From positions 496,001-560,000 of the forward strand of contig NZ_KB905899.1 of the NCBI RefSeq assembly GCF_000381085.1: 64,000 nucleotides of DNA, read 5' to 3'. The position numbers and the translations under genes are program-made. Below, piece by piece: positions 1 to 8,283 of the stretch (the stretch's first letter is position 1; every line of letters starts with the position of its first letter). The DNA is from Thiomicrorhabdus arctica DSM 13458 (lineage in GTDB: Bacteria; Pseudomonadota; Gammaproteobacteria; Thiomicrospirales; Thiomicrospiraceae). The notes beneath the pieces are model-generated. The model did no database searches and was not told the DNA's origin. It saw only the letters and a list, made by a program, of their open reading frames with translations.

Positions 1-214
1 CCACGTCTGGATGAGCGTGCCCTAAGATGGCTGGCCCCCAAGATGCGACATAATCGATATACACTTTATCATCCACATCGGTTAAATATGCGCCTTTAGC
101 GGTTTTAAAGAAAACAGGATCTCCACCTACGCCTTTAAAAGCTCTAACAGGTGAGTTTACGCCACCTGGAATGTGTTGTTGTGCCGCTTCAAATAGGTCG
201 TGAGATTTGCTCAT
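1..214 (-). CDS. hemL: Glutamate-1-semialdehyde 2,1-aminomutase (N-terminal part only)
   Basis: The enzyme converts glutamate-1-semialdehyde to 5-aminolevulinate in the C5 route to heme. Only the first 71 codons are in the window, because the gene runs off the left edge. The visible protein begins [20 protein letters not shown] and continues through a VRAF segment and a D[12 protein letters not shown] stretch, which is the usual HemL N-terminus. The PLP lysine lies outside. The ATG at 212-214 is preceded by an AAGGA-like site. thiE lies upstream on the same strand, an arrangement common in gammaproteobacteria. Confidence 0.93.
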   Translation of the reverse strand, partial: MSKSHDLFEAAQQHIPGGVNSPVRAFKGVGGDPVFFKTAKGAYLTDVDDKVYIDYVASWGPAILGHAHPDV

Positions 215-309
215 GTGAATTCCTTTTAATCTGCAAGTTTGTTTAGGAGTGAAATAGTAAAACCGAATTATACCGTGAATTTGTTGTTAAATCATTGCCG
301 AATCACCGC

Positions 310-336
310 GGATTAAGGCCGGATTAAGGCCGGATT
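310..336. repeat. 11-bp tandem repeat
   Basis: GGATTAAGGCC occurs twice head to tail (310-320 and 321-331), followed by a partial third copy. It lies between thiE and hemL, roughly 100 bases upstream of the hemL start. It could affect transcription or simply be a slippage product. Confidence 0.8.
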
Positions 337-376
337 GAGTCTGAGGTCTTAGTGATAAGAATACAGATATGATTAT

Positions 377-1018
377 TTAAAATTGTTGGCTGATAGCATG
401 TGCCGCAGCTTTTATATCCGCTTGGCCAAAAACACCTTGAATGACCGCGAGGGAATCTACGCCTGCATCGATGAGTTGTTTGGCATTTATTTGGTTTATT
501 CCGCCAATAGCGACAATGGGAATTCTGAGGTTTTTCTTGGCTTGAATTAAGGTTTGAATACCGGCTTGTGGTGCATTAGGTTTTGTCAACGAGGGGAAAA
601 AACATCCAAATGCGACATAATCAGCACCCAAATTTTGCATCTGTTGAGCGCGTCGTAAATCATTGTAGCAAGTGACTCCTATAATGGCATCAGCGCCAAG
701 AATATCACGTGCAGTTTTCATATCTTCGTCATTTTTACCAAGATGTACCCCATGTGCTTGAGATTGTTTTGCAAGTTGAATATCGTCATTAATAATCAAC
801 CAGGCCTGGTGATTTTCGCACAGAGTTTTCAGTTGCTTAGCTAAGCTGAGTTGTAGCTCATAAGCCGAGTGTTTATCACGGAACTGGACAATCCTCGCTC
901 CGCCTTCTAATGCCAAGGAGACATCTGAGATTAACGTTTCTGGGGTTGAGCAACTCGGATCGGTAATGACGTATAGACCTTGAATGGTTTTATGCGTCAG
1001 GGGTAATGAGTAATCCAT
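377..1018 (-). CDS. thiE: Thiamine-phosphate synthase
   Basis: The enzyme joins HMP-pyrophosphate and thiazole phosphate to make thiamine monophosphate in the cytoplasm. At 213 aa it has normal length for a TIM-barrel ThiE. Visible landmarks are GLYVITD near residue 14, QFRDK, LIINDD, GVHLGKND, IIGVTCYN, the phosphate-binding DYVAFGCFFPSLTKP loop and IPIVAIGGIN. It appears to be a standalone ThiE with no ThiD fusion. hemL follows downstream on the same strand. I found no TPP riboswitch in the roughly 100 bases upstream. A CAGGCCTG element at 801-808 encodes Gln-Ala-Trp in this gene. Confidence 0.95.
   Translation of the reverse strand: MDYSLPLTHKTIQGLYVITDPSCSTPETLISDVSLALEGGARIVQFRDKHSAYELQLSLAKQLKTLCENHQAWLIINDDIQLAKQSQAHGVHLGKNDEDMKTARDILGADAIIGVTCYNDLRRAQQMQNLGADYVAFGCFFPSLTKPNAPQAGIQTLIQAKKNLRIPIVAIGGINQINAKQLIDAGVDSLAVIQGVFGQADIKAAAHAISQQF
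799..810. repeat. CAGGCCTG element 1 (ACCAGGCCTGGT)
   Basis: A 12-bp perfect palindrome inside thiE, read as Gln-Ala-Trp on the gene strand. It is the first of 15 copies of the CAGGCCTG core in the window. Confidence 0.95.
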
Positions 1019-1057
1019 GAGTAAGGTGCTATCTTATTGTTTAAGGAGGACTGTATT

Positions 1058-1093
1058 AAAAAAACGAGAGTGAGCACATTATTGAGTACTCAC
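1058..1093 (-). terminator. Rho-independent terminator after the TlpA-like gene
   Basis: On the minus strand GTGAGTAC pairs with GTGCTCAC (one G-T pair) across an 8-base loop. A run of seven T follows five bases later. It sits 33 bases past the stop codon of the thioredoxin gene at 1126-1629. Confidence 0.75.
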
Positions 1094-1125
1094 CATCAAT
1101 ATGGTCGAAGGAGTCAGTGACTGAA

Positions 1126-1629
1126 TTAAAGTTGTGGACTCATTTGTTTAATGCGCTTTGCGACTAGGTCGAAATGAACTTCACCAATCTGTTTGTAAAC
1201 AATTTTACCGTTCGGTGCAATTAAGAAGCTGGTCGGGGTCAGTAAAATATTACCAAATGCCTTTGCGATCGCACCGTCTGTATCCATTTTAAAGATGAAT
1301 GGGTAGGGGTTATTTTGAATGAAGCTTTGCACCTGACTCACAGGATCATAATTCATAGAAATAGCCACTAATTCAAAGCGATCGCCCAAGGCTAATTTCA
1401 TTTTTGCCAACTCCGGCATCTCTTTAATGCAACCAGGACAAGAGGTTGCCCAGAAGTTCACTAGAATCGGTTTCATCGGCTTGCTGAGGTTAATGCTTTG
1501 ACCTTGTTCCGTTTCAATCGTAATGTTAGGGCCCTTGCCTAAGCCATCTGCAAATACCGTAAAATAAAGTAAAGTGGCTAGTAGGCCAATGACTAATACC
1601 GCAAAGATTTTTCCACCAATATTTTGCAT
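1126..1629 (-). CDS. TlpA/ResA-type thiol-disulfide protein, membrane anchored
   Basis: This is a 167-aa thioredoxin-fold protein that probably acts in the periplasm. One N-terminal hydrophobic segment (about residues 8-27) looks like an uncleaved anchor. The redox motif is ATSCPGC, with Cys64 and Cys67. The cis-proline loop is at TPTSFLIAPNG and the fold ends with a short helix. TlpA/ResA proteins reduce disulfides in periplasmic proteins, often during cytochrome c or oxidase maturation. The actual partner here is not shown by the sequence. It has its own terminator, so it is probably not cotranscribed with thiE. Two GCGATCGC octamers occur at 1265-1272 and 1378-1385. Confidence 0.85.
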   Translation of the reverse strand: MQNIGGKIFAVLVIGLLATLLYFTVFADGLGKGPNITIETEQGQSINLSKPMKPILVNFWATSCPGCIKEMPELAKMKLALGDRFELVAISMNYDPVSQVQSFIQNNPYPFIFKMDTDGAIAKAFGNILLTPTSFLIAPNGKIVYKQIGEVHFDLVAKRIKQMSPQL

Positions 1630-1651
1630 AATTCAGGGCTCTTCTTGTTTT

Positions 1652-1690
1652 GAAAAAAAATAAAAAAGGGTCATTTGTTCATGACCCTTT
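1652..1690 (-). terminator. Rho-independent terminator after rpiA
   Basis: On the minus strand AAAGGGTCAT (complement of 1681-1690) pairs with ATGACCCTTT across a 6-base loop. It is followed by TTTTTATTTTTTTT. It begins about 34 bases past the rpiA stop codon. Confidence 0.92.
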
Positions 1691-1723
1691 AAAAACGCTA
1701 ACAGAGCTTGTTTGTAGCGTGGA

Positions 1724-2389
1724 TTATTTAGCCGTTAGTGTTTCAACGCCATTGGCGGTTCCACATAGGAATATATCTGCGGGACGAGCAGCAAACAAAC
1801 CATTTGTAACAACACCCACAATACTGTTTAATTCGTTTTCCATCGCAACAGGGTCAACTATCTCTAAGCGGTGAACGTCTAAAATTAGATTACCATTGTC
1901 CGTGGTGAATCCTTCGCGGAGAACGGGCTCACCGCGAAAACGCTTTACGATTTCACGCGCAACATAACTGCGTGCCATTGGAATGACTTCGACGGGCAAT
2001 GGAAACTTACCTAAGACCGCGACTTTTTTGCTGTCATCCGCAATACAGACAAATTTTTTGGCGACGGCTAAAACAATCTTTTCACGGGTTAGAGCGCCAC
2101 CGCCACCTTTAATTAGGTTTAGCCCAGCATCGGCTTCATCAGCCCCATCAATATAGACGGAAATTTCAGAAACTGAGTTTAAGTCTAATACGGGAATGCC
2201 ATAACCGCGTAGGCGTTCAGCAGTGGCTTCAGAACTGGCCACGGCACCTTCGATTGAGCCTTTTATTTTCGCTAATTCGTCAATGAAAAAATTTGCTGTA
2301 GAGCCGGTTCCAACACCTATGATGGTATCAGGGACAACGTATTCGATTGCTGCTTGAGCCACTTTTTGTTTTAGTTCATCTTGTGTCAT
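1724..2389 (-). CDS. rpiA: Ribose-5-phosphate isomerase A
   Basis: The enzyme interconverts ribose 5-phosphate and ribulose 5-phosphate in the pentose phosphate pathway, and also in the Calvin cycle in autotrophs. At 221 aa it matches the family. The substrate loop [13 protein letters not shown] begins at residue 26. The acidic catalytic motif DGADEAD and the [13 protein letters not shown] stretch are intact. The gene appears to be a single transcription unit: it has a strong terminator immediately after it and a 180-base spacer before the start. A coding frame on the opposite strand at 1650-1874 is only a shadow. Confidence 0.97.
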   Translation of the reverse strand: MTQDELKQKVAQAAIEYVVPDTIIGVGTGSTANFFIDELAKIKGSIEGAVASSEATAERLRGYGIPVLDLNSVSEISVYIDGADEADAGLNLIKGGGGALTREKIVLAVAKKFVCIADDSKKVAVLGKFPLPVEVIPMARSYVAREIVKRFRGEPVLREGFTTDNGNLILDVHRLEIVDPVAMENELNSIVGVVTNGLFAARPADIFLCGTANGVETLTAK

Positions 2390-2506
2390 GCTTTAACTCT
2401 CTATGTAGTTTGTATGGTTTAGCCAGTAATTTTAATCAAAAAGACATCACTTGTATAGTTACAACTGCGTAACAGCAAAAACCAGGCTGAACATTTTAGC
2501 AAAATC

Positions 2507-2518
2507 ACCAGGCCTGGT
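2507..2518. repeat. CAGGCCTG element 2 (ACCAGGCCTGGT), intergenic
   Basis: A 12-bp palindrome between the gene at 2572 and rpiA. A half copy, AAACCAGGC at 2478-2486, lies upstream and could pair with GGCCTGGTTT at 2511-2520. This copy may therefore form alternative hairpins next to the terminator at 2527-2556. Confidence 0.95.
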
Positions 2519-2526
2519 TTGTTTCA

Positions 2527-2556
2527 AAAATCCTTTAGATATCCTAAATGGATTTT
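2527..2556 (-). terminator. Rho-independent terminator after the 2572 gene
   Basis: AAAATCC-TTTA pairs with TAAA-GGATTTT across a 7-base loop with one bulged base. On the minus strand the stem is followed by a short T run. It starts 16 bases beyond the stop codon of the exported protein gene. Confidence 0.8.
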
Positions 2557-2571
2557 GTCTGCATTTGGTGA

Positions 2572-3084
2572 TTATTTAGGTGCGACAGGTGGCGCTTGTA
2601 CCCTTGGTTTTTCAGGGACTAAAGCTGGAGGCATAACGCCTTCTTTACGTTCTAGAATTGCTGTGATCATGCCTGATTGAGTGGTGATATATAAATCATC
2701 ATAAACATGGACCGTTTTAAAGGTTAAAGGCCTAATCTGGCGTGACTTCTCGGCTAACGGCTTACCTTTTGACATATACATGCCACACATGGTCATACTG
2801 TTAGAAACTTTATGCAAAGGAGCCAGTTTGTGATCTTGCTCACTGAGTTGTGAGCGTAAGTCCAATTCTTTGATATGGTTTTGACGTTGCTCTTCTGTTT
2901 TTAAGTCATGGTAATCAACACAAAGGTTTAGGGTGTCTACTTTTGATAGTTCACCTTGACGTTCAATGATTCTTTTTCCAGCTGGGGTACTTGGAGTACT
3001 GTGCGAGCCTGGCGGCATTGAATAACTGGGAGTCGAGACTAGCGTCCCGAAAATTAAGCCGAATGCGATCGTTGTTTTTTTCAT
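2572..3084 (-). CDS. Exported protein of unknown function, next to copper genes
   Basis: I do not recognise this 170-aa protein. It has a clear Sec signal peptide (MKKTTIAFGLIFGTL, cleavage near PSYS-MPPG around residue 22). The mature part is polar, with two separated cysteines (C-V-D-Y and M-C-G-M) and a met-rich patch M-T-M-C-G-M-Y-M. It ends in a proline-rich tail from about residue 150. It is the last gene of a minus-strand run after SCO and PCuAC and is followed by a terminator. The Met/Cys patch and the neighbours make a role in copper handling possible, but this is a guess from context. Confidence 0.7.
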   Translation of the reverse strand: MKKTTIAFGLIFGTLVSTPSYSMPPGSHSTPSTPAGKRIIERQGELSKVDTLNLCVDYHDLKTEEQRQNHIKELDLRSQLSEQDHKLAPLHKVSNSMTMCGMYMSKGKPLAEKSRQIRPLTFKTVHVYDDLYITTQSGMITAILERKEGVMPPALVPEKPRVQAPPVAPK

Positions 3085-3191
3085 GTTTTAAATCTCTGTT
3101 TTAAATTGTGTGCGACATTCTAGCGCATTTGAACAAAAAATTCTGCCATGCTATTTTTGCGGATAACCGAGTGCTTGGTAAAAGGCAAAAC

Positions 3192-3704
3192 TTAGTGCAT
3201 GTGACCCGACATGTCATGCTTCATTTTATGATCCATGCCATTATTCATATTGCCCATCCTGTTTTTAACAGATTTTACAGGCATATCGACTTGTTTTGTA
3301 CTGCCATCTTCAAACTGGAGTTGGACACTCACAGTTTGGCCCACTTTAAGGAGCGTGACGGGATTAATCAGCATGATGTGAAAACCACCTGGGTTTAAAA
3401 CCGTTTGACCATTGGCTGGAATTTCAATAAATTCGACTTTACGCATTCGCATGACACCATTGTCATTCGTATGGACATGTAGCTCTACAATTTTAGAGGC
3501 TTCTGATGTGGCCTGTACGAGTTTAATCGCTTGGTCACTCATATTATCCAATGTCATAAAGCTAGCGCTTGCTGGTGCACCAGGAGGGACTTCGCGTGCA
3601 AATGGATCACTTACAGAGATGTCATCTGCTTGAGTTGCCATGGCTTGAAAAGAGCTGATTGAAGTTAATAAGCCTAGGGAAAAAGCGGTGAGTGTTTTTT
3701 TCAT
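3192..3704 (-). CDS. Periplasmic copper(I) chaperone PCuAC
   Basis: PCuAC proteins carry Cu(I) to the CuA or CuB site of cytochrome c oxidase. The protein has 170 aa and a signal peptide ending near QAMA. The canonical ligand pattern H-x10-M-x21-H-x-M is exactly present as His76, Met87, His109 and Met111. The last 25 residues form a Met/His-rich tail (MGNMNNGMDHKMKHDM), a second metal-binding region seen in some homologues. It lies 62 bases downstream of the SCO gene on the same strand, the usual pairing, so the two are probably cotranscribed and work together. Confidence 0.93.
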   Translation of the reverse strand: MKKTLTAFSLGLLTSISSFQAMATQADDISVSDPFAREVPPGAPASASFMTLDNMSDQAIKLVQATSEASKIVELHVHTNDNGVMRMRKVEFIEIPANGQTVLNPGGFHIMLINPVTLLKVGQTVSVQLQFEDGSTKQVDMPVKSVKNRMGNMNNGMDHKMKHDMSGHMH

Positions 3705-3766
3705 GTTTTTGTCCTTTAATTCTTTAAAAAGTCTTCATTCGAATAATGCATCAGGTTTTTTGATGA

Positions 3767-4378
3767 TCATGAGTGACTCTGATAGTGTCGAATCGTTTTA
3801 ATCAACTGCTTGGGGCTGGTAGCATGCGGCAGTTGGGTTTGCAATTGCCCTTTTTGATCGACAACATAGGTAAAAGCTGAATGGTCGACGGCATAATTTT
3901 TACTATTATCATGTGTGTCCACTTTGGCGTAAATGACCCCATAGCGTTTGGCTATTTCAGCAATCGTTCCAGGTTTGCCTGTTAAACCAACTATGTTTGC
4001 TTCAAAGTAATTTGCATACTTTTGTAGGCGGGCAGGGGTGTCACGAGCAGGATCCACTGAGATAAATAAAATCTGTAAATTGTCTTTTTCAGTTTGAGTT
4101 AGTCCTTGATAAGCCATGGATAAATTCCCCAAGTCGGTTGGGCAAATATCAGGGCAGAAGGTGTAACCAAAATAGATAAGCACTAACTTACCTTTATAAT
4201 CACTTAAGCGGTGTTGACCTTCAGAAGAGGTCAGCTGAAAGTCTCCCCCACTGGGTTTTTCATTAATAATGAGTTGGGAAGAAGTGCCACTTTGCATATT
4301 GAAGGGCGGTGATAATATGAATGCAGTTCCAAGTATGATGCCGAGAGAGATCGCTAAAATAATAGGTTTTGAATTCAT
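3767..4378 (-). CDS. SCO1/SenC copper chaperone
   Basis: SCO proteins are membrane-anchored thioredoxin-fold proteins that deliver copper to, or reduce thiols at, the CuA site of cytochrome c oxidase. This one has 203 aa and an N-terminal membrane anchor (about residues 6-23). The Cu ligands are Cys75 and Cys79 in FCPDICP and the distal His166 in DHSAFTYVVD. It is the first gene of a minus-strand run with PCuAC. No obvious CueR-type operator was found upstream, though this was checked only by eye. Confidence 0.95.
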   Translation of the reverse strand: MNSKPIILAISLGIILGTAFILSPPFNMQSGTSSQLIINEKPSGGDFQLTSSEGQHRLSDYKGKLVLIYFGYTFCPDICPTDLGNLSMAYQGLTQTEKDNLQILFISVDPARDTPARLQKYANYFEANIVGLTGKPGTIAEIAKRYGVIYAKVDTHDNSKNYAVDHSAFTYVVDQKGQLQTQLPHATSPKQLIKTIRHYQSHS

Positions 4379-4939
4379 TCAATGTGTCTCATGTAAAGGG
4401 CTTTAAGGTGAGAAGCACCTAACATGGAATAGTTTACAGTAAGTTAGGTGACACAATGCTTGAGAAAGTTTTGAAATTTTCGGTTTGAAAGAAATTGTTA
4501 ACATGTCACATTGAATAGCACCCAGACGTAACAATCAGATGTATTTTCTTAAATGGAGATGGCTTTAGTCATTAGTCAGTCTTTTAGGCTTGAGTAAGCA
4601 CTAAAGTATAAATTAAGCTCCACACTCTTGTCTCTGCCTATAATCCATAAATGATCGCGCCCTTATTTAGGCAGAGTAGATCATGCCCGTTGTGTTTACT
4701 TTGTCAGTTGGAAGGCCATATTAGTTTTTTAAACTAAAATTGTTAACCATGCCGTAACAGTATCAAACGATCCTGTGAAGTTTAATTCCATTCTTGCGAG
4801 AGGTTGATACCAAGCGGATGGATGTAAGAACGAAGGAAAGTCAGGGTCGTTGAGTGTTATAATTGTAAATTATTATTGATTACGTTCTAACCTTTCCTCC
4901 ACTGCTCGCAATGGATAGCCATCATTTATAGGATCAGGA
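4379..4939. other. 561-base gene-free region between SCO and ilvA
   Basis: This is the shared upstream region of two divergent genes. It holds no convincing open frame. It contains a 9-bp stem (4632-4640 with 4668-4676) and a short inverted repeat TTAGTTT-ttt-AAACTAA at 4728-4744. These may be parts of a leader RNA or promoter region. No riboswitch class was recognised. Confidence 0.6.
4632..4676. repeat. Inverted repeat with 27-base loop
   Basis: CTCTGCCTA (4632-4640) is matched perfectly by TAGGCAGAG (4668-4676). It lies about 265 bases upstream of ilvA. No T run follows on either strand, so it is not a typical terminator. It could be an operator pair or part of a small RNA. Confidence 0.6.
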
Positions 4940-6466
4940 ATGCCAGAAGAAATATTACGCCGTGTTTTAACAGCACCGGTATACGACGTGGCCTCTGAAA
5001 CAGCACTTGAATTAGCACCATTGCTTTCTAAAAGATTGCAAAACCAAGTGTGGTTAAAAAGAGAAGATTTACAGCCGGTATTTTCATTCAAAATACGGGG
5101 TGCATACAACCGTATGGTGCATTTGAGCGAATCTGAGCGTAAAGCAGGTGTGATAACAGCTTCGGCAGGAAATCACGCGCAGGGTGTGGCACTTTCCGCA
5201 AATAAAATGGGGATTGATGCCACTATTGTCATGCCACGAACGACGCCGCCTATAAAAGTCAATGCAGTGAGACGTTTGGGTGGAAATGTCGTGCTTGAAG
5301 GCGACTCATTCGATGAAGCTTCACGTTTTGCCAAAGCGCTTGAAGTCGAAAAAAAGTTAACCTATATTCACCCATATGATGATTTGGATGTTATTGCGGG
5401 TCAAGGTACTATCGCTTTGGAAATATTACGTCAACACAGTAAACCATTTGACGTAATCTTCATTCCTGTTGGGGGAGGTGGGCTTATTTCTGGCATTGCT
5501 TCTGTGATCAAACAGGTCTCGCCCAGCACCCGTATTATTGGAATCGAACCCGAAGATGCTGCATCTATGACTGAGGCTTTAAAAGCCGGAGAGCGTATCG
5601 TACTTGATCAAGTAGGCATTTTTGCTGATGGTGTTGCGGTGGCTCAAGTGGGTGAAATTCCGTTCAGAATTGCACAGACTTGTGTGGATGAAATGTTCAC
5701 AGTGACCACCGATGAGATTTGTGCGGCGGTGAAAGATATTTTTGAAGATACACGTGCTATTGCTGAACCGGCTGGAGCATTATCAGTCGCAGGTATGAAA
5801 AAGTTTGTCGACAAATACGCTGTTTCTGGTTTAGATATGGCCTGTGTTGTCAGTGGCGCGAACATGAACTTCGATCGCCTGCGCCATGTTTCAGAAAGAA
5901 CCGAAATTGGTGAAAAGCGTGAAGCTCTTTTTGCGGTGACGATTCGGGAAACCCCAGGCAGTTTTAAAAAGTTTTGTGAGCTATTAGGCAACCGCCGTTC
6001 TATTACCGAATTTAACTACCGCTATTCTGATAGCAAACAAGCTGTGGTGTTTGTTGGTGTTAGAACAGAAGGTGGACACGCCGAAAAACAAGCAATTCTT
6101 AATAGTTTGCACCAACATACCTACCCCGTTCAGGATATGAGTGATAACGAGATGGCTAAGCTGCATTTACGTTATATGGTCGGTGGACACGCTAAAGGGG
6201 TTAATAATGAGTTGCTGTACCGTTTTGAGTTCCCTGAACGTCCGGGCGCATTATTGAAATTTTTAATTAATATGAGTGAAGAGTGGAATATTAGTCTATT
6301 TCACTATCGTAACCACGGTGCCGCCTATGGCCGTGTTTTGATAGGCGTCCAGGTCCCTCCAGAGCAACAAGCAGACTTTGAAATTTATCTTAAAAGTCTG
6401 GGTTATCCATTTGTGAATGAACAAGAAAATCCAGGTTATCAACTGTTTTTAAGACCGACTCATTAA
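4940..6466 (+). CDS. ilvA: Biosynthetic threonine ammonia-lyase
   Basis: The enzyme deaminates threonine to 2-oxobutanoate, the first step to isoleucine. At 508 aa it has the long biosynthetic form. The PLP domain spans about residues 1-320, with the PLP lysine at Lys51 in FSFKIRGAYN, the SAGNHAQGVA loop and the glycine-rich PVGGGGLISG. Two ACT-like regulatory domains follow at about 330-410 and 425-500, which bind isoleucine or valine in characterised enzymes. An AGGA site precedes the ATG. The gene is followed after 19 bases by a small membrane protein gene. Confidence 0.97.
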   Translation: MPEEILRRVLTAPVYDVASETALELAPLLSKRLQNQVWLKREDLQPVFSFKIRGAYNRMVHLSESERKAGVITASAGNHAQGVALSANKMGIDATIVMPRTTPPIKVNAVRRLGGNVVLEGDSFDEASRFAKALEVEKKLTYIHPYDDLDVIAGQGTIALEILRQHSKPFDVIFIPVGGGGLISGIASVIKQVSPSTRIIGIEPEDAASMTEALKAGERIVLDQVGIFADGVAVAQVGEIPFRIAQTCVDEMFTVTTDEICAAVKDIFEDTRAIAEPAGALSVAGMKKFVDKYAVSGLDMACVVSGANMNFDRLRHVSERTEIGEKREALFAVTIRETPGSFKKFCELLGNRRSITEFNYRYSDSKQAVVFVGVRTEGGHAEKQAILNSLHQHTYPVQDMSDNEMAKLHLRYMVGGHAKGVNNELLYRFEFPERPGALLKFLINMSEEWNISLFHYRNHGAAYGRVLIGVQVPPEQQADFEIYLKSLGYPFVNEQENPGYQLFLRPTH

Positions 6467-6485
6467 AGAGGGTGGGTCTACTTCA

Positions 6486-6758
6486 ATGCCTTCTGATTCA
6501 ACTTTTTTATTCAACTCGTTGCTTAAATGGAGCATTATCTGGAGTATTTCGTTTATCGTCTTATTGTGGCGAATGTTCGATTTTATCGATGAAGCTTTGC
6601 ATGAAGGGTTTCGTTCAACTCGCGCTGGATTGACGATGTTTAATGATCAAGCAGCTGTCTTTCAGTTATTGATTATTATTAGTTTTTTAGCGATCGTCTG
6701 GATAGCAACCAGTAAGATAATCCACCTCATTACACTTTTTCGATCACCTTCTAAATGA
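6486..6758 (+). CDS. Small membrane protein, two predicted transmembrane segments
   Basis: A 90-aa protein that I do not recognise. Hydrophobic stretches at about residues 12-28 (LLKWSIIWSISFIVLL) and 57-80 (VFQLLIIISFLAIVWIA) flank a charged central loop with D-E-A-L-H-E-G and R-S-T-R. A good purine-rich site (GAGGGTGGG) precedes the ATG. It lies 19 bases after ilvA and 61 bases before arfB, so it may be cotranscribed with either. No function is proposed. Confidence 0.7.
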   Translation: MPSDSTFLFNSLLKWSIIWSISFIVLLWRMFDFIDEALHEGFRSTRAGLTMFNDQAAVFQLLIIISFLAIVWIATSKIIHLITLFRSPSK

Positions 6759-6819
6759 ACTCGTTTAGACTCAAAGGGGCGCTTAGCTGTCATCAGCAGT
6801 CCAACGAGGAAAACTAACA

Positions 6820-7233
6820 ATGCTTAAAATTACGCAAAATGTTTCGATAGCCGATGAAGAAATTGAACTCATCGCCATCCGTGCCCAAGGGGCAGGAGGG
6901 CAGAACGTCAATAAGGTTTCTTCAGCGATTCATTTACGCTTTGATATTGTTACCTCCTCTTTACCAGAGGTTTATAAAGAGCGACTACTCGCTTTAAATG
7001 ATAAGCGGGTGACTAAAGAGGGCATTATTGTTATTAAGGCTCAGCAACACCGTACCCAAGAGAAGAACCGTACGGATGCACTTGTTCGATTACAAGAGTT
7101 GGTAAAATCCATTACTGTTGTGCAGAAGATCAGACGGCCGACGAAACCGACAAGAGGCTCACAAAGAAGACGTATGGACAGTAAGACAAAACAGAGCAAA
7201 ACGAAAGCGTTGCGAGGCAAGGTGGTTGATTAG
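6820..7233 (+). CDS. arfB: Alternative ribosome-rescue factor ArfB
   Basis: ArfB (YaeJ) is a small peptidyl-tRNA hydrolase that frees ribosomes stalled on mRNAs without stop codons. The 137-aa protein has the class I release-factor catalytic motif GGQ at residues 26-28, in GAGGQNVNKVSSAIHLRFD. It also has the basic C-terminal tail (RRPTKPTRGSQRRR onward) that enters the empty mRNA channel. It has only the release-factor catalytic domain, which separates it from RF1 and RF2. The gene ends just before a terminator shared with the convergent gene at 7309. Confidence 0.95.
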   Translation: MLKITQNVSIADEEIELIAIRAQGAGGQNVNKVSSAIHLRFDIVTSSLPEVYKERLLALNDKRVTKEGIIVIKAQQHRTQEKNRTDALVRLQELVKSITVVQKIRRPTKPTRGSQRRRMDSKTKQSKTKALRGKVVD

Positions 7234-7250
7234 TATTGATAGAGATACTC

Positions 7251-7288
7251 AGAGGACTATGTCACCAGGCCTGATAACATCGTCCTCT
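7251..7288. terminator. Bidirectional hairpin between convergent genes
   Basis: AGAGGAC-t-ATGT (7251-7262) pairs with ACAT-c-GTCCTCT (7277-7288). A CAGGCCTG element lies in the loop region. TTT follows on the plus strand. It lies 17 bases after arfB and 20 bases before the end of the minus-strand gene at 7309. Confidence 0.7.
7266..7273. repeat. CAGGCCTG element 3, intergenic
   Basis: Core octamer in the context ACCAGGCCTGAT, located in the loop of the hairpin between arfB and the DUF4395 gene. Confidence 0.9.
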
Positions 7289-7308
7289 TTCTGGAGGGTT
7301 GACGATAT

Positions 7309-8070
7309 TTAGTGCTGTTTCATCGAGTCAGAAGCATTGCTCTCTTTTAACGCTTGTTTTGCTTTATGTTTTCTGGCAATTTCATCCCAATCAATATTGT
7401 TACAATCGTAACACTCTTCTTTGATAATCCCCATCCACACGAGTAAAGCATGCACTTTACAGCCTACACAGTAGCCAAAGGTCGCTTCTAACCACATAAA
7501 ACCGATGCAAACCCAGACCATACTGACGGGTATCCAATAAGGAATAAACTGTTCTGTTTCTGATAATAGTTGACTGCCCCAAAGGTTGTTGATCCAAGAG
7601 GCAAAAGTCTCTGGATTAAAAAAAACTAAACAAATCGTCATTAAGGTAACGCCAATACTCCATGCAAAACGTTTAGGCACAAGTGGTTTCCAAACTGGAG
7701 GTATGTTTCTGGCTAAATAGGTGCAGAGTATAATCGTTGGTGAAAAACGCGCAGAAAATACAAACATGCCGGCGAGCATTTCGAACAGGCCATACAGCAA
7801 CAGTGCCGTTTGCACTGAGTATTCATAGGTTCGTTTAACAGCTTCAACGGTATAAAGAATATTTCCATCCCAGTCTGTATCGTAAGTATCTACGGCAGTG
7901 TTGCCATCAACTACCCAACTCGACGAGTAAACCACATCAAGCAGTGTAAAGCCCATATAAAGTGGGATAAACAATAAAATACCCGCACGCATACGCATGG
8001 CCACTTCATTGATATAGAGGGCTGATTCATTAGGGTCTCGAAACCATAATTGCTTCATAAAATCTAACAT
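7309..8070 (-). CDS. DUF4395-like integral membrane protein
   Basis: A 253-aa membrane protein with about four hydrophobic segments. The C-terminal half carries the pattern W-L-E-A-x-F-G-Y-C-V-G-C-K, typical of DUF4395 proteins, and a second Cys pair in EECYDCNN. The function of DUF4395 is unknown. The paired cysteines could be redox active or bind metal. A charged Lys-rich tail (KHKAKQALKE) ends the protein. It appears to be a single gene, with its own upstream region and a terminator hairpin downstream. Confidence 0.72.
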   Translation of the reverse strand: MLDFMKQLWFRDPNESALYINEVAMRMRAGILLFIPLYMGFTLLDVVYSSSWVVDGNTAVDTYDTDWDGNILYTVEAVKRTYEYSVQTALLLYGLFEMLAGMFVFSARFSPTIILCTYLARNIPPVWKPLVPKRFAWSIGVTLMTICLVFFNPETFASWINNLWGSQLLSETEQFIPYWIPVSMVWVCIGFMWLEATFGYCVGCKVHALLVWMGIIKEECYDCNNIDWDEIARKHKAKQALKESNASDSMKQH

Positions 8071-8283
8071 AAGTTTTTCCTCGTTAAAGTCGCTATGAGA
8101 CCTTCGAAATTAAACACCTATAAAATAGTAGTGTGCAGAGTGTTCTCTGAATATAAGAGAACGCTAAAGTGTACATTCTATTTCAAATAAAACAGGAAAC
8201 AACTCGTTCCTTTTTGACCTTGCATTAGTCTGTTTAATGGAGGACGGTCATTGCCAGTTCCAAGCAAAACAAGAAGAGTCTGC

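Noticed and set aside
1019-1125. TPP riboswitch upstream of thiE
   Set aside because: The region holds a terminator for the preceding gene and is too short and lacks the conserved TPP elements.
1650-1874. 74-codon plus-strand frame opposite rpiA
   Set aside because: It lies within the antisense of rpiA and crosses its terminator.
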